A DNA stretch of 64,000 bases from positions 152,314-216,313 of the forward strand of contig NZ_WOWP01000063.1 in the NCBI RefSeq assembly GCF_009741375.1. The letters are read 5' to 3'. The position numbers were made by a program, and so were the translations under genes. Of this stretch, positions 33,882 through 42,342 are shown piece after piece (position 1 is the stretch's first letter; every line of letters starts with the position of its first letter). Origin of the DNA: Flavobacterium rakeshii (lineage in GTDB: Bacteria > Bacteroidota > Bacteroidia > Flavobacteriales > Flavobacteriaceae). The notes beneath the pieces are model-generated. The model ran no database searches and was not told the origin of the DNA. It saw nothing but the letters and a program-made list of their open reading frames with translations.

Positions 33882-34730
33882 TTACCAGTCTTTTTCTTCC
33901 CTGTTTCTTGGTACGCCTTTTACTTTTTCGGCGTTTATCTTGTCCTGAACTTTTTTCTCCTCGTTGTTCATGGCATCAAGCAGGTTTTCCATTCGTTGTT
34001 TTGAAGGACTAGCCTGTTGCGGTTTCTGATCCTGATCTCCCTGCTGACCGTCGCCCGGTTTGTTTTGACCTTTATCGTCCTGCTTGTCCTTATCTTCCTT
34101 ACCGCCTTTATCCTTCTGGTCGTCTCCCTTATCCTTTTTAGGGTCGTTACCTTTATCCTCAGGTTTTTTGTTCTTGTCGTCCTTATTATTTCCCGACTGG
34201 TTTTTATCCTGATTCTTGTCGTTTTGATCTTTATTCTGATCCTTATTTTCGTCGTTCTTATCCTCGTTCTGGTTTTGATTTTGCGGCGGATTGTTTTTCA
34301 GCATTTCCTTCGCTAAAGCAAAATTATAACGCGTTTCCTCATCATAAGGATCATTTCGCAAAGCATTACGATAGGCCTCTACAGCCGTTTGGTAATCCTT
34401 TTGCTCCATGAACATATTACCCAGATTATGATAAGCCCTGTGCTTGTCTTTCTTGGTTTCAGCCTTCTCTATGGCATCAAAATAAGCATACATGGCTTCA
34501 CTGGGTTTACCCTGCCTGTAAATAGCATTACCAAGATTATACATTGACTGCGGGTTGGTAGGATTTTTAGACTGCGAAATCCTGTAATCTGCCTCAGCCT
34601 CTACATATTCCTTTTTAGAGAATTCCTTATTTCCTTTTGAAAGGTATTCGTCTTTTTTGTCCTTCTCCTTTTCCTGAGAGAAAGCCACAAGCGAGCATAA
34701 AAGCAAACTATATGTTACTAATCCTTTCAT
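33882..34730 (-). CDS. batC: BatC: TPR lipoprotein-like/periplasmic protein with a long K/D/N/Q linker
   Basis: 282 aa. Signal peptide (LLCSLVAFS-Q) and three to four TPR units (about 28-140). Then comes about 95 residues of extreme low complexity built from K, D, N, Q, G and E (roughly 148-245), and a short conserved helix SKQRMENLLDAMNNEEKKVQDKI. The linker is probably unstructured and lets the TPR domain reach partners. The start abuts the batB stop with no gap, indicating tight coupling. Function follows from the operon only. Confidence 0.9.
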   Translation of the reverse strand: MKGLVTYSLLLCSLVAFSQEKEKDKKDEYLSKGNKEFSKKEYVEAEADYRISQSKNPTNPQSMYNLGNAIYRQGKPSEAMYAYFDAIEKAETKKDKHRAYHNLGNMFMEQKDYQTAVEAYRNALRNDPYDEETRYNFALAKEMLKNNPPQNQNQNEDKNDENKDQNKDQNDKNQDKNQSGNNKDDKNKKPEDKGNDPKKDKGDDQKDKGGKEDKDKQDDKGQNKPGDGQQGDQDQKPQQASPSKQRMENLLDAMNNEEKKVQDKINAEKVKGVPRNREEKDW

Positions 34731-35765
34731 TTATTCTTTTTCGTTAAAAAGGTTTAACTTCCTTATCCATGCCGTTTTCCTGTCTAAAAGGAAAACATCT
34801 ATAAACAGCAGTAAAAATGCTGCCCCTAAAAACCACTGGTACTGTGAATCGTAAGTAGCAATTTCTTTCGACTCAAATTCGGTTTTCTCAATATTATCCA
34901 GTGCTTTCTTTACATATTCTGTTACGTCCCTGGTATTTCCGCCATAAATATAACCACCGTTAGAACGTTCGGCAATAGTTTTAAGCGCATCAGGATATAA
35001 TTTAGTAATCACTACCTCTCCATCCTTATCTCGCTTGTAACTCTCGGTCACCCCGTTACGTTTTAGCGGAATGGTTCCTCCTTTTTCGGTACCCACACCT
35101 ATAGTGATAATTTTTATTCCTTTTTCCTTAGCGGCTTCGGCAGCTTCCATCGATCCTTCCCCATGATCTTCACCGTCACTTATAAGTACCAGCAGTTTAC
35201 TGGTTTGCGGATCATCATAATAAGTGGTGGCCAATTCTATAGCCTGACTAAGGGCTGTTCCCTGGGATGAAACCATATCGGTATTCATGTTTTGGAGGTA
35301 CATTTTTGCCACACTGTAATCAGATGTAATAGGTAGTACCGGGTAAGCACCTCCAGCATATCCTATTATACCAATCCTGTCGGTTCCCAACTGATTGATG
35401 ATTTGTGACACTATCTGTTTGGCTTTTTCCAGCCTGTTTGGTGCAATATCTTCGGCAAGCATACTTTTGGATACGTCAATTGCAAAAACAATATCAATAC
35501 CTTCTCGTTTTACAGTTTCGGTTTTCGTCCCTATTTTAGGGTTTACCAATGCCAATATAATACCCGAAAGTGCCAGCATAAGTACTACAAACTTAAGCAC
35601 GGGTTTAAACACCGATTTTTCAGGAGTTAGCCGTTTAACCAAATCGGTATCGCCAAACTCACGTTGTTTTTTTCTTTTCCAGTATAAGTTAAAAAGGAAC
35701 AGCAGTACCAAAACCGGCAGCACCCCAAACAAATACAAATATTTTGACTCGTCTAATTCGTACAT
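34731..35765 (-). CDS. batB: BatB: VWA-domain membrane protein
   Basis: 344 aa. Two N-terminal membrane helices (about 9-25 and 56-75), a von Willebrand factor A domain with the MIDAS motif DVSKS (in IVFAIDVSKSMLAEDI) and a later SDGEDHGEG loop, and a C-terminal helix (about 313-330). Sister of BatA, 2 bp away. VWA proteins encoded with MoxR ATPases are thought to be assembled or metal-loaded by the ATPase. Confidence 0.93.
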   Translation of the reverse strand: MYELDESKYLYLFGVLPVLVLLFLFNLYWKRKKQREFGDTDLVKRLTPEKSVFKPVLKFVVLMLALSGIILALVNPKIGTKTETVKREGIDIVFAIDVSKSMLAEDIAPNRLEKAKQIVSQIINQLGTDRIGIIGYAGGAYPVLPITSDYSVAKMYLQNMNTDMVSSQGTALSQAIELATTYYDDPQTSKLLVLISDGEDHGEGSMEAAEAAKEKGIKIITIGVGTEKGGTIPLKRNGVTESYKRDKDGEVVITKLYPDALKTIAERSNGGYIYGGNTRDVTEYVKKALDNIEKTEFESKEIATYDSQYQWFLGAAFLLLFIDVFLLDRKTAWIRKLNLFNEKE

Positions 35766-35767
35766 AA

Positions 35768-36772
35768 TTAAATAAAACTTCTGTAAACCGTTTTTCTTAC
35801 AATGATCTCAATAAGTAGCAACCCGAAAGCAAACCACAGGTATGGTCTGTACTTTTCGGTATAATTATAATACTTAAGCTCTTTTATTTCGGTTTTTTCA
35901 AGCTTATTGATCTCGTCATAAATTGCTTCCAGCTTGCTGTTTGAGTTTGCCCTGAAATACTGTCCGTCTGTCTTCTCGGCAATCTCTTTCATTAATGCCT
36001 CATCAAGCTCTACTTTCATGGTTTTATATACCCATTCTCCGTTTGGTCTCCTTGCAATAGGCATTTCTGCATTGCCGTTAGTACCAAGCCCAATGGTATA
36101 TACCTTTATTCCGTATTCCTTAGCAATATCGGCAGCCATCCTCGGGTCAATAAACCCGGCATTGTTCACACCATCGGTAAGTAATATTATGATACGGCTT
36201 TTCGCCTTACTTTCCTTTAACCTGTTAATCGCTGTGGCTAGCCCTACGCCTATACCGGTACCGTCTTCCAGTACCCTGTCGTCATACTTAACCGATTCTA
36301 TAGCTGCCTTTACCATTTCTTTATCACTGGTAACAGGGGTTTTGGTGTAGCTCTCCCCGGCGTAAACCACTAGTCCAATACGGTCGTTAGCCCTTTCGTC
36401 AACAAACTTCTCGGCAACGGTTTTAAGTGCCTCAAGCCTGTTGGGCTTTAAATCTTTTGCCAGCATACTCCCCGAAACGTCTATCGCCATAACGATATCA
36501 ATACCGCGGGTAGTTTTTGTTTTACTGTCCACATCTACACTTCGTGGTCTTGCCATTGCTACAATCATAGCACTTAAAGCCAGTACCCTAAACACAAACA
36601 GCATTGGTTTTAACCTTGCCAGCAGTGAAGGCTTCACTTTAAATCCGTTTACCGAACTTATTTTAAGCGTAGCCGTTTGCTGTTTTCTTTTCCATATATA
36701 CCATCCAATAGCCAGTGGCAGTAATGTAAACAGCCAAAAGAAACCGGGATGTAAAAAAGTGACATCTTTCAT
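35768..36772 (-). CDS. batA: BatA: VWA-domain membrane protein
   Basis: 334 aa from ATG 36772 (MKDVTFLHPGFFWLFTLLPLAIGWYIW), the family start, 1 bp after the stop of the upstream gene; the longer frame to 36838 would overlap that gene. It has the same layout as BatB: two N-terminal membrane helices, a VWA domain with MIDAS DVSGS (MAIDVSGSMLAKDL), the conserved LTDGVNNAG loop, and a C-terminal helix (RPYLWFAFGLLLIEIIV). Confidence 0.93.
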   Translation of the reverse strand: MKDVTFLHPGFFWLFTLLPLAIGWYIWKRKQQTATLKISSVNGFKVKPSLLARLKPMLFVFRVLALSAMIVAMARPRSVDVDSKTKTTRGIDIVMAIDVSGSMLAKDLKPNRLEALKTVAEKFVDERANDRIGLVVYAGESYTKTPVTSDKEMVKAAIESVKYDDRVLEDGTGIGVGLATAINRLKESKAKSRIIILLTDGVNNAGFIDPRMAADIAKEYGIKVYTIGLGTNGNAEMPIARRPNGEWVYKTMKVELDEALMKEIAEKTDGQYFRANSNSKLEAIYDEINKLEKTEIKELKYYNYTEKYRPYLWFAFGLLLIEIIVRKTVYRSFI

Positions 36773-36773
36773 C

Positions 36774-38399
36774 TTAGTTTTGTTTTCTGAATTCGACTGA
36801 GTTTTTAATCCTGTCCACAATTTTAGGTGCATCCTCATCCGTTGCCGGATACATCATTACTACCTGTTGTATACCGTTTGCCTGTTTAAAATACAGTATC
36901 TCATAGTCGTATTTCACACCACCATCACTTAACGGGTTTGGCATCGTCATACTACCATAAGCCCTTAAGCCTTCGGCTCCGTCTGGCGTGGTAAAACTTT
37001 CCTGTTTTACCAATATGTCTTTTGCTTTTAAGCCTTCCCATTGCTTGGACATGTCGTCAAAAAGCATATCCAGTTTTACATCAGTAGGTTTCCTATAGCT
37101 AAGTGTAGAAACCGCAACATAAAAATTACTAAACATCATACCGTAAGTAAACATTTGCATCTCTTTCACAACAGCAATAGCTTCTTTAGGCAGGGTTTTC
37201 TCTACATCTACCCTTTTAAGCACTTTAGGTGTTTCTATATTAACCCCCGGGTTACCATACTGGCTTTTTACCCATTCGGCTTTTAGCAACTGGTTTGTAG
37301 GCGAGAAGTTATCTTTAATAAAACCAACTCCTTTAAACACTAAAAAACCTGCAATAAGAAGTACCACTACCCCTATTGAACTGCCAATAACGATATTCTT
37401 TTTCCTTTTAGCCTCTTTTTGGCGTTGTTTTTCAAGCCATGCCAGTGTATGCTCTTCATCTTCCTCCTTCTCTTCCGGAATAGATTTATCAATAACCACG
37501 ATGGTTTTTTCTATTTTCATACGGTCTTCTGCCACTTCAAAATCAAGCGGTTTAGACTTGGCAAATTTTACCATATCTGCCGTGCGGAGTACTTTTTCAA
37601 GTTCTTCAAAAGTTTCTCTTGTAAGTGCCATACGTTTACGCAATACCGCAGTACGCATTGCCTCTATAAGTTCACTGGTGGTACTTTCCATTGCAGGCAC
37701 GTGTATCGCTTCTTCAATGTAAGTACGGGCAATATCGGTAAGTTCACTGTAGTAATCTTTTATGGCACCACGCTGTAAAAGATCTTTCTTCTCTAAATCC
37801 TTAAGCTTAACGGTAGCTTTTTCTATAGGGCTTGCAAATACAACAGGTGCCTCTTTTGGAGTGACCTTCCTGTTTTTAAGATATCTGTAAACAAAATAAC
37901 CGGCTGCACCAAGTGCTGCCAGCCCTAACAGTACATACAGCCACCACCAGCTCATTTTAGATTCGGCTGTGGCTATATCCTTAATGTCATACATTTTTTG
38001 TTTCAGCGTATCTACCTTTACATTGGCTACCTCTATACTAAGCGAATCGGTTTGATATGGCTCATTATTAATAATAACCGGAAGACTTGGTATTACATAG
38101 CGCCCTGAATCAAACTGTGTAAGTCCGTATTTTTTAATAAGCTCATACAGCGCACCCTTCTTTATCGTATCTGTAGGATAGGATTCCAGCACCTCCAGCT
38201 GCCCGAAGTTTTTCCCTTCAGGAAAACCTACGTTAGCTGCCGTATCTACAGTAGTTTTTAAAGTAAGGTGAAATTGCGACCCTATTTTGATTTTAGTGGA
38301 GTCGATACTAGTTTCCACCTGCTTTTGCTGTGCAAACGCATTAACCGCAAGCAGCATCAGCAAAAACGAAAATAATTTTGTTTTGGTCATCTTTATCAT
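36774..38399 (-). CDS. Bat-operon membrane protein between DUF58 and batA (BatD-like N-terminal region)
   Basis: 541 aa. Signal peptide (LMLLAVNAFA-Q), a periplasmic beta domain of about 110 residues (VETSIDSTKIKIGSQFHLTLKT) that resembles the N-terminal modules of BatD, and a membrane helix near 149-170. A cytoplasmic helical region follows (about 175-340, IEKATVKLKDLEKKDLLQRGAIKDYYSELTDIAR), then a second helix (about 341-360) and a soluble C-terminal domain of about 170 residues. Flavobacterial bat operons usually have a gene here, but I know no agreed name. ATG 38390 (MTKTKLFSF) is an alternative start. Confidence 0.85.
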   Translation of the reverse strand: MIKMTKTKLFSFLLMLLAVNAFAQQKQVETSIDSTKIKIGSQFHLTLKTTVDTAANVGFPEGKNFGQLEVLESYPTDTIKKGALYELIKKYGLTQFDSGRYVIPSLPVIINNEPYQTDSLSIEVANVKVDTLKQKMYDIKDIATAESKMSWWWLYVLLGLAALGAAGYFVYRYLKNRKVTPKEAPVVFASPIEKATVKLKDLEKKDLLQRGAIKDYYSELTDIARTYIEEAIHVPAMESTTSELIEAMRTAVLRKRMALTRETFEELEKVLRTADMVKFAKSKPLDFEVAEDRMKIEKTIVVIDKSIPEEKEEDEEHTLAWLEKQRQKEAKRKKNIVIGSSIGVVVLLIAGFLVFKGVGFIKDNFSPTNQLLKAEWVKSQYGNPGVNIETPKVLKRVDVEKTLPKEAIAVVKEMQMFTYGMMFSNFYVAVSTLSYRKPTDVKLDMLFDDMSKQWEGLKAKDILVKQESFTTPDGAEGLRAYGSMTMPNPLSDGGVKYDYEILYFKQANGIQQVVMMYPATDEDAPKIVDRIKNSVEFRKQN

Positions 38400-38414
38400 G
38401 ATTATTAACCCAAA

Positions 38415-39278
38415 CTATCGTGATTTAAAATAGCCCAACAGCTTAGTAACATACGACTCGTCTACACGGGTACTTAACGACCCGGCACCACATCGGCTAA
38501 AGGTTTCATTAAAGTACTTTACCTTACCCTGATAGTATTTTTCATACTCCAGCCTTACCTGTTTTGAGCCGGTATTAACCAGCATGGTCTGTCCGGTTTC
38601 GGCATCGGTCATGTTTACAAGGCCAAGGTTTGGTATTTTTTCCTCACGTTGGTCGTATACTCTTACACCGGTAATATCGTGTCTTTTGGCTGCTATTTTC
38701 AGATTGTGTTCATAGTCGTCCGACATAAAATCGGATATAAGGAAAACAATGGCTTTTTTCTTCAGTACGCCCGACAGGAATTTAAGCGCCTGCGAAACAT
38801 CGGTTTTTTTGCTTTTTGGCTGAAACTCTATAAGCTCACGAATAATACGCAGTACGTGTGATTTTCCTTTTTTAGGCGGAATAAAAAGTTCTATTTCATC
38901 TGAAAAAAGGATAAGTCCTATCTTATCGTTGTTTTGAGTTGCCGAAAACGCCATAGTTGCAGCAATTTCGGTTACAATTTCCCTTTTGAACTGGTTTTTG
39001 GTACCAAAGCTTTCAGATCCACTTACATCGGCCATAAGCATCATGGTAAGCTCGCGCTCTTCCTCAAAAACCTTAATATAAGGCTCGTTGTAACGTGCGG
39101 TAACATTCCAGTCTATAGCCCTTACATCGTCCCCAAACTGATACTGGCGTACCTCACTGAAAGTCATACCACGCCCCTTAAAGGATGTATGATATTCCCC
39201 CGAGAAGATATGATCACTCAACCTTCGGGTCTTAATCTCTATTTTACGTACCTTTTTTAATATCTCTTTTGTATCCAT
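38415..39278 (-). CDS. DUF58 domain protein of the bat operon
   Basis: 287 aa, soluble, no signal. The DUF58 signature GRGMTFSEVRQYQFGDDVRAIDWNVTAR (about 36-63) precedes a VWA-like half with a MIDAS-type DVSGS (MMLMADVSGSESFG) and IVFLISDFMSDD. It is the usual partner of MoxR-family AAA ATPases. Role: presumed adaptor between MoxR and the membrane VWA proteins. 15 bp upstream of the next bat gene and 90 bp downstream of moxR. Confidence 0.92.
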   Translation of the reverse strand: MDTKEILKKVRKIEIKTRRLSDHIFSGEYHTSFKGRGMTFSEVRQYQFGDDVRAIDWNVTARYNEPYIKVFEEERELTMMLMADVSGSESFGTKNQFKREIVTEIAATMAFSATQNNDKIGLILFSDEIELFIPPKKGKSHVLRIIRELIEFQPKSKKTDVSQALKFLSGVLKKKAIVFLISDFMSDDYEHNLKIAAKRHDITGVRVYDQREEKIPNLGLVNMTDAETGQTMLVNTGSKQVRLEYEKYYQGKVKYFNETFSRCGAGSLSTRVDESYVTKLLGYFKSR

Positions 39279-39310
39279 AATCTTTACAGTCTAAAAGTCT
39301 AACGTTTTTA

Positions 39311-39365
39311 AAGTCATAAAGCACAGCGACAACGCTTATCCTTTTATGACATTTGACTTTATGAC
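39311..39365. repeat. Inverted/direct short repeats between moxR and the DUF58 gene
   Basis: AGTCATAAAG (39312-39321) recurs inverted as CTTTTATGAC (39341-39350, one mismatch) and exactly as CTTTATGAC (39357-39365). Either inverted copy could pair with the first in the mRNA, giving a hairpin in the only sizeable gap of the operon. Confidence 0.45.
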
Positions 39366-39368
39366 GGT

Positions 39369-40373
39369 TTATGGCACCTCTACCTGGTTTACTATCTTAT
39401 TGATAATATCCATAGAAGTTATGTTTTCGGCTTCAGCCTCATAGGTAACACCAATTCTGTGACGAAGCACATCGTGTACTACAGCCCTTACGTCTTCAGG
39501 CACTACATAACCTCTTCTCTTGATAAAGGCATAACATTTTGATGCCAGTGCAAGGTTGATACTACCCCTTGGCGATGAACCGAAGCTTATAAGTGGTTTC
39601 AGTTCGCTTAAGTTGTACTGTTCAGGGTAACGTGTAGCAAAAATCAGGTCAAGTATATACTTCTCGATTTTTTCGTCCATATACACTTCACGAACAGCCT
39701 GTTGCGCCCTTAATATCTGCTCCAGCGATACTACCTGGTTTACCTTATCAAACGAACCCGCAAGGTTTTGGCGTACTACCATACGCTCGTCTTCAATTTT
39801 AGGATAGTCAATAACGGCTTTCAGCATAAAACGGTCAACCTGCGCTTCCGGTAACGGATAGGTACCTTCCTGCTCTACCGGGTTTTGGGTTGCCATTACC
39901 AGGAACGGTTTTTCCAGTTTAAAAGTGGTTTCCCCAATGGTAACCTGTTTTTCCTGCATCGCCTCAAGTAATGCCGACTGCACTTTTGCAGGAGCCCTGT
40001 TAATCTCATCGGCAAGGACGAAGTTGGCAAAAATAGGTCCCTTCTTAATACTGAATTCGTTTTCTTTTATGTTATAAATCATGGTACCCACTACATCGGC
40101 AGGAAGTAAATCGGGCGTAAACTGTATACGGCTAAAGCTTCCGTGTACCGCCTGCGAAAGGGTATTAATAGCTAAGGTTTTTGCCAGTCCCGGTACACCT
40201 TCAAGCAAGATGTGACCCTGACCCAGAAGTCCTATTAAAAGACGTTCTATCATATACTTTTGTCCCACAATAACCTTGTTCATTTCCATAACAAGCAGGT
40301 CTACAAAAGCACTTTCTCTTTCTATTTTCTCATTAATTGCCCTTATGTCTAAAGCGGCAGTATTTTCTTCCAT
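39369..40373 (-). CDS. MoxR family AAA+ ATPase
   Basis: 334 aa. Walker A GVPGLAKT (59-66), Walker B/sensor region FVLADEINRAPAKVQSALLEAMQE, and the family-typical ATQNPVEQEGTYPLPEAQVDRF. A cytoplasmic chaperone-like ATPase, first gene of the eight-gene bat operon. It probably remodels or inserts metals into the VWA proteins BatA/BatB. The upstream region 40374-40634 (261 bp, divergent from the AKR gene) is AT-rich; the best -7 candidate there has one mismatch (minus-strand TGAATTTG near 40423). Confidence 0.95.
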   Translation of the reverse strand: MEENTAALDIRAINEKIERESAFVDLLVMEMNKVIVGQKYMIERLLIGLLGQGHILLEGVPGLAKTLAINTLSQAVHGSFSRIQFTPDLLPADVVGTMIYNIKENEFSIKKGPIFANFVLADEINRAPAKVQSALLEAMQEKQVTIGETTFKLEKPFLVMATQNPVEQEGTYPLPEAQVDRFMLKAVIDYPKIEDERMVVRQNLAGSFDKVNQVVSLEQILRAQQAVREVYMDEKIEKYILDLIFATRYPEQYNLSELKPLISFGSSPRGSINLALASKCYAFIKRRGYVVPEDVRAVVHDVLRHRIGVTYEAEAENITSMDIINKIVNQVEVP

Positions 40374-40634
40374 AGTATATAGAGTTTAGAAGTGTGAAGT
40401 TAATAAGCTTTTTTTACATTACAAATTCATTGCCGAAATTGCGTTTTTGTTGTTAACGTAGTGTTAATGCTACATCAAAACATCCAAGTTATAACAAATC
40501 GGTTCATTGTTTTTATAATTTTAAGCCAAAAGAACTGTAAAATCGATAAAAATTGCAGCAATTAAAACGAACACACCGCAGTTTAAGTATATAAAAACGT
40601 AAATTTATCACAATAAAAATCTTATTAAAAATAT

Positions 40635-41504
40635 ATGGATATTAAGATATCTCCCATTATAGCCGGTGCTATGAACTGGGGTGAGTGGAGCAGGAAGTTC
40701 AGTACTGCCGAAATGTCAGAAATGATTCACAAATGCATTGAGTACGGAATCACCACTTTTGACCATGCCGATATTTATGGCGGTTATACTACCGAAGGTG
40801 AATTTGGAAAAGCCTTTACCCATAGCGGGGTAAAAAGGGAAGATGTACAAATCATCTCTAAATGCGGTATTCAGCACACTATAGGTACACGCAACAATAA
40901 AGTAAAGCATTACGATTATTCTAAAGATTATATTATCAAATCGGCCGAAGGTTCACTTAAAAACATGGAAACCGATTATCTTGATATACTGTTGCTGCAC
41001 AGGCCGAGTCCGCTTATGGATGCCGATGAAATTGCAGAAGCAGCCGAAAAGCTGAAAGCCGAGGGAAAAATACGTTTCTTCGGGGTTTCTAATTTTACCA
41101 ATTCCCAAACCGAGCTTATCAAATCGAGAACTGAAGTGTTTTGCAACCAGATAGAGTTTTCGGCAACGCATATCGAGCCTATGCTGGACGGCTCTCTGGA
41201 CTATATGACACTTAACAATATAAAACCTATGGCATGGAGCCCTATAGGCTGCATTTTTAAAGAAGATACCGAGCAAACCCAACGCCTTAAAAAACTACTG
41301 TTGGAACTGGTTGCCAAATATGAGGTAACTGCCGATGTGATTTTACTGTCGTGGATATTAAGGCATCCGGCGGGGATTATACCAGTGTCAGGTTCTACTA
41401 ACCCTGACAGGCTTAAAAACCAGATGAAAGCCATAGATGTACAACTGGAGCTGGAAGACTGGTTTGCCATTTGGACAGAAAGCATAGGAAATAAAGTACC
41501 TTAA
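40635..41504 (+). CDS. Aldo/keto reductase
   Basis: 289 aa (beta/alpha)8-barrel NAD(P)H oxidoreductase. The catalytic tetrad is visible: D43 and Y48 in FDHADIYGG, the lysine in VQIISKCG, and the histidine in LLLHRPSP. The family fingerprint IRFFGVSNFTNSQTELI is intact, and IIPVSGSTNPDRLKNQMKA forms the cofactor-phosphate loop. It belongs to the YdhF-like group of cytoplasmic reductases; the substrate is unknown. An SDR gene follows after 52 bp. Confidence 0.93.
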   Translation: MDIKISPIIAGAMNWGEWSRKFSTAEMSEMIHKCIEYGITTFDHADIYGGYTTEGEFGKAFTHSGVKREDVQIISKCGIQHTIGTRNNKVKHYDYSKDYIIKSAEGSLKNMETDYLDILLLHRPSPLMDADEIAEAAEKLKAEGKIRFFGVSNFTNSQTELIKSRTEVFCNQIEFSATHIEPMLDGSLDYMTLNNIKPMAWSPIGCIFKEDTEQTQRLKKLLLELVAKYEVTADVILLSWILRHPAGIIPVSGSTNPDRLKNQMKAIDVQLELEDWFAIWTESIGNKVP

Positions 41505-41556
41505 TAAATAATACAGAAACTAAACAAGAATAGCATAACATTAACTACTTACCACT

Positions 41557-42309
41557 ATGAAAACAGCATTAATAACGGGAGCTACCAGCGGTATAGGCAG
41601 AGCCACGGCAACCTACTTCGCAAAAAATCATTTCAGGCTTATTTTATGCGGAAGGCGTGAAGAACGCCTGGCCGAGCTTCAGGATGAGTTTTCCGGATTA
41701 ACACAAGTACACACACTTAATTTTGACGTTAGGGATAAAGAGGCTGTTGCCGAGGCAATACAGTCAATCCCGGATGATATGAAAAACATAGACATACTGA
41801 TAAACAATGCCGGTAATGCCCATGGCCTAGACCCTATTGAAAACGGAGATGTAGACGACTGGGATGCCATGCTGGATATTAACGTGAAAGGGCTACTGTA
41901 TGTTTCTAATGAGGTTATACCGGGCATGGTGGAACGTCGCAGCGGACATATTATAAACATTGGCTCTATAGCAGGGAAAGAGGTTTACCCTAACGGTAAC
42001 GTGTACTGCGCTTCAAAACATGCCGTTGATGCTATTAATCAGGGTATGCGAATGGATTTAAACCAATATGGTATTCGAGTGGGAGCAATAAACCCGGGGC
42101 TTGTTGCAACAGAATTCTCTGAAGTACGTTTTAAAGGAGATACAGAACGCGCCGAAAACGTATACAAGGGGTACTCTCCGTTAAAAGCCGAAGACATTGC
42201 CGATATTATCACCTTTGTAGTAACAAGACCATACCATGTTAATATAGCCGACCTGTTGGTACTGCCAACTGCACAGGCAAGCGCAACTATTTTAAACAAA
42301 AAAGTGTAA
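41557..42309 (+). CDS. SDR family oxidoreductase (YdfG-like)
   Basis: 250 aa classical short-chain dehydrogenase. Cofactor motif TGATSGIG (7-14), NNAGNA, catalytic Ser in INIGSIAGKEV and the YxxxK pair in YCASKHAV. ILCGRREERL after the second beta strand has Arg residues that favour NADP(H). The closest described relative by pattern is YdfG, a 3-hydroxy acid (serine, 3-hydroxypropionate) dehydrogenase; this remains a guess. Cytoplasmic. Confidence 0.92.
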   Translation: MKTALITGATSGIGRATATYFAKNHFRLILCGRREERLAELQDEFSGLTQVHTLNFDVRDKEAVAEAIQSIPDDMKNIDILINNAGNAHGLDPIENGDVDDWDAMLDINVKGLLYVSNEVIPGMVERRSGHIINIGSIAGKEVYPNGNVYCASKHAVDAINQGMRMDLNQYGIRVGAINPGLVATEFSEVRFKGDTERAENVYKGYSPLKAEDIADIITFVVTRPYHVNIADLLVLPTAQASATILNKKV

Positions 42310-42342
42310 ACCAGAAACAAGGAACAAGTAACCTCAAAAACA

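Noticed and set aside
34017..34316. Repetitive hydrophobic plus-strand ORF opposite batC
   Set aside because: It is the reverse complement of the K/D/N/Q linker codons of batC, so the leucine/valine repeats are an artefact. The low-complexity DNA is not a CRISPR or tandem-repeat array either.
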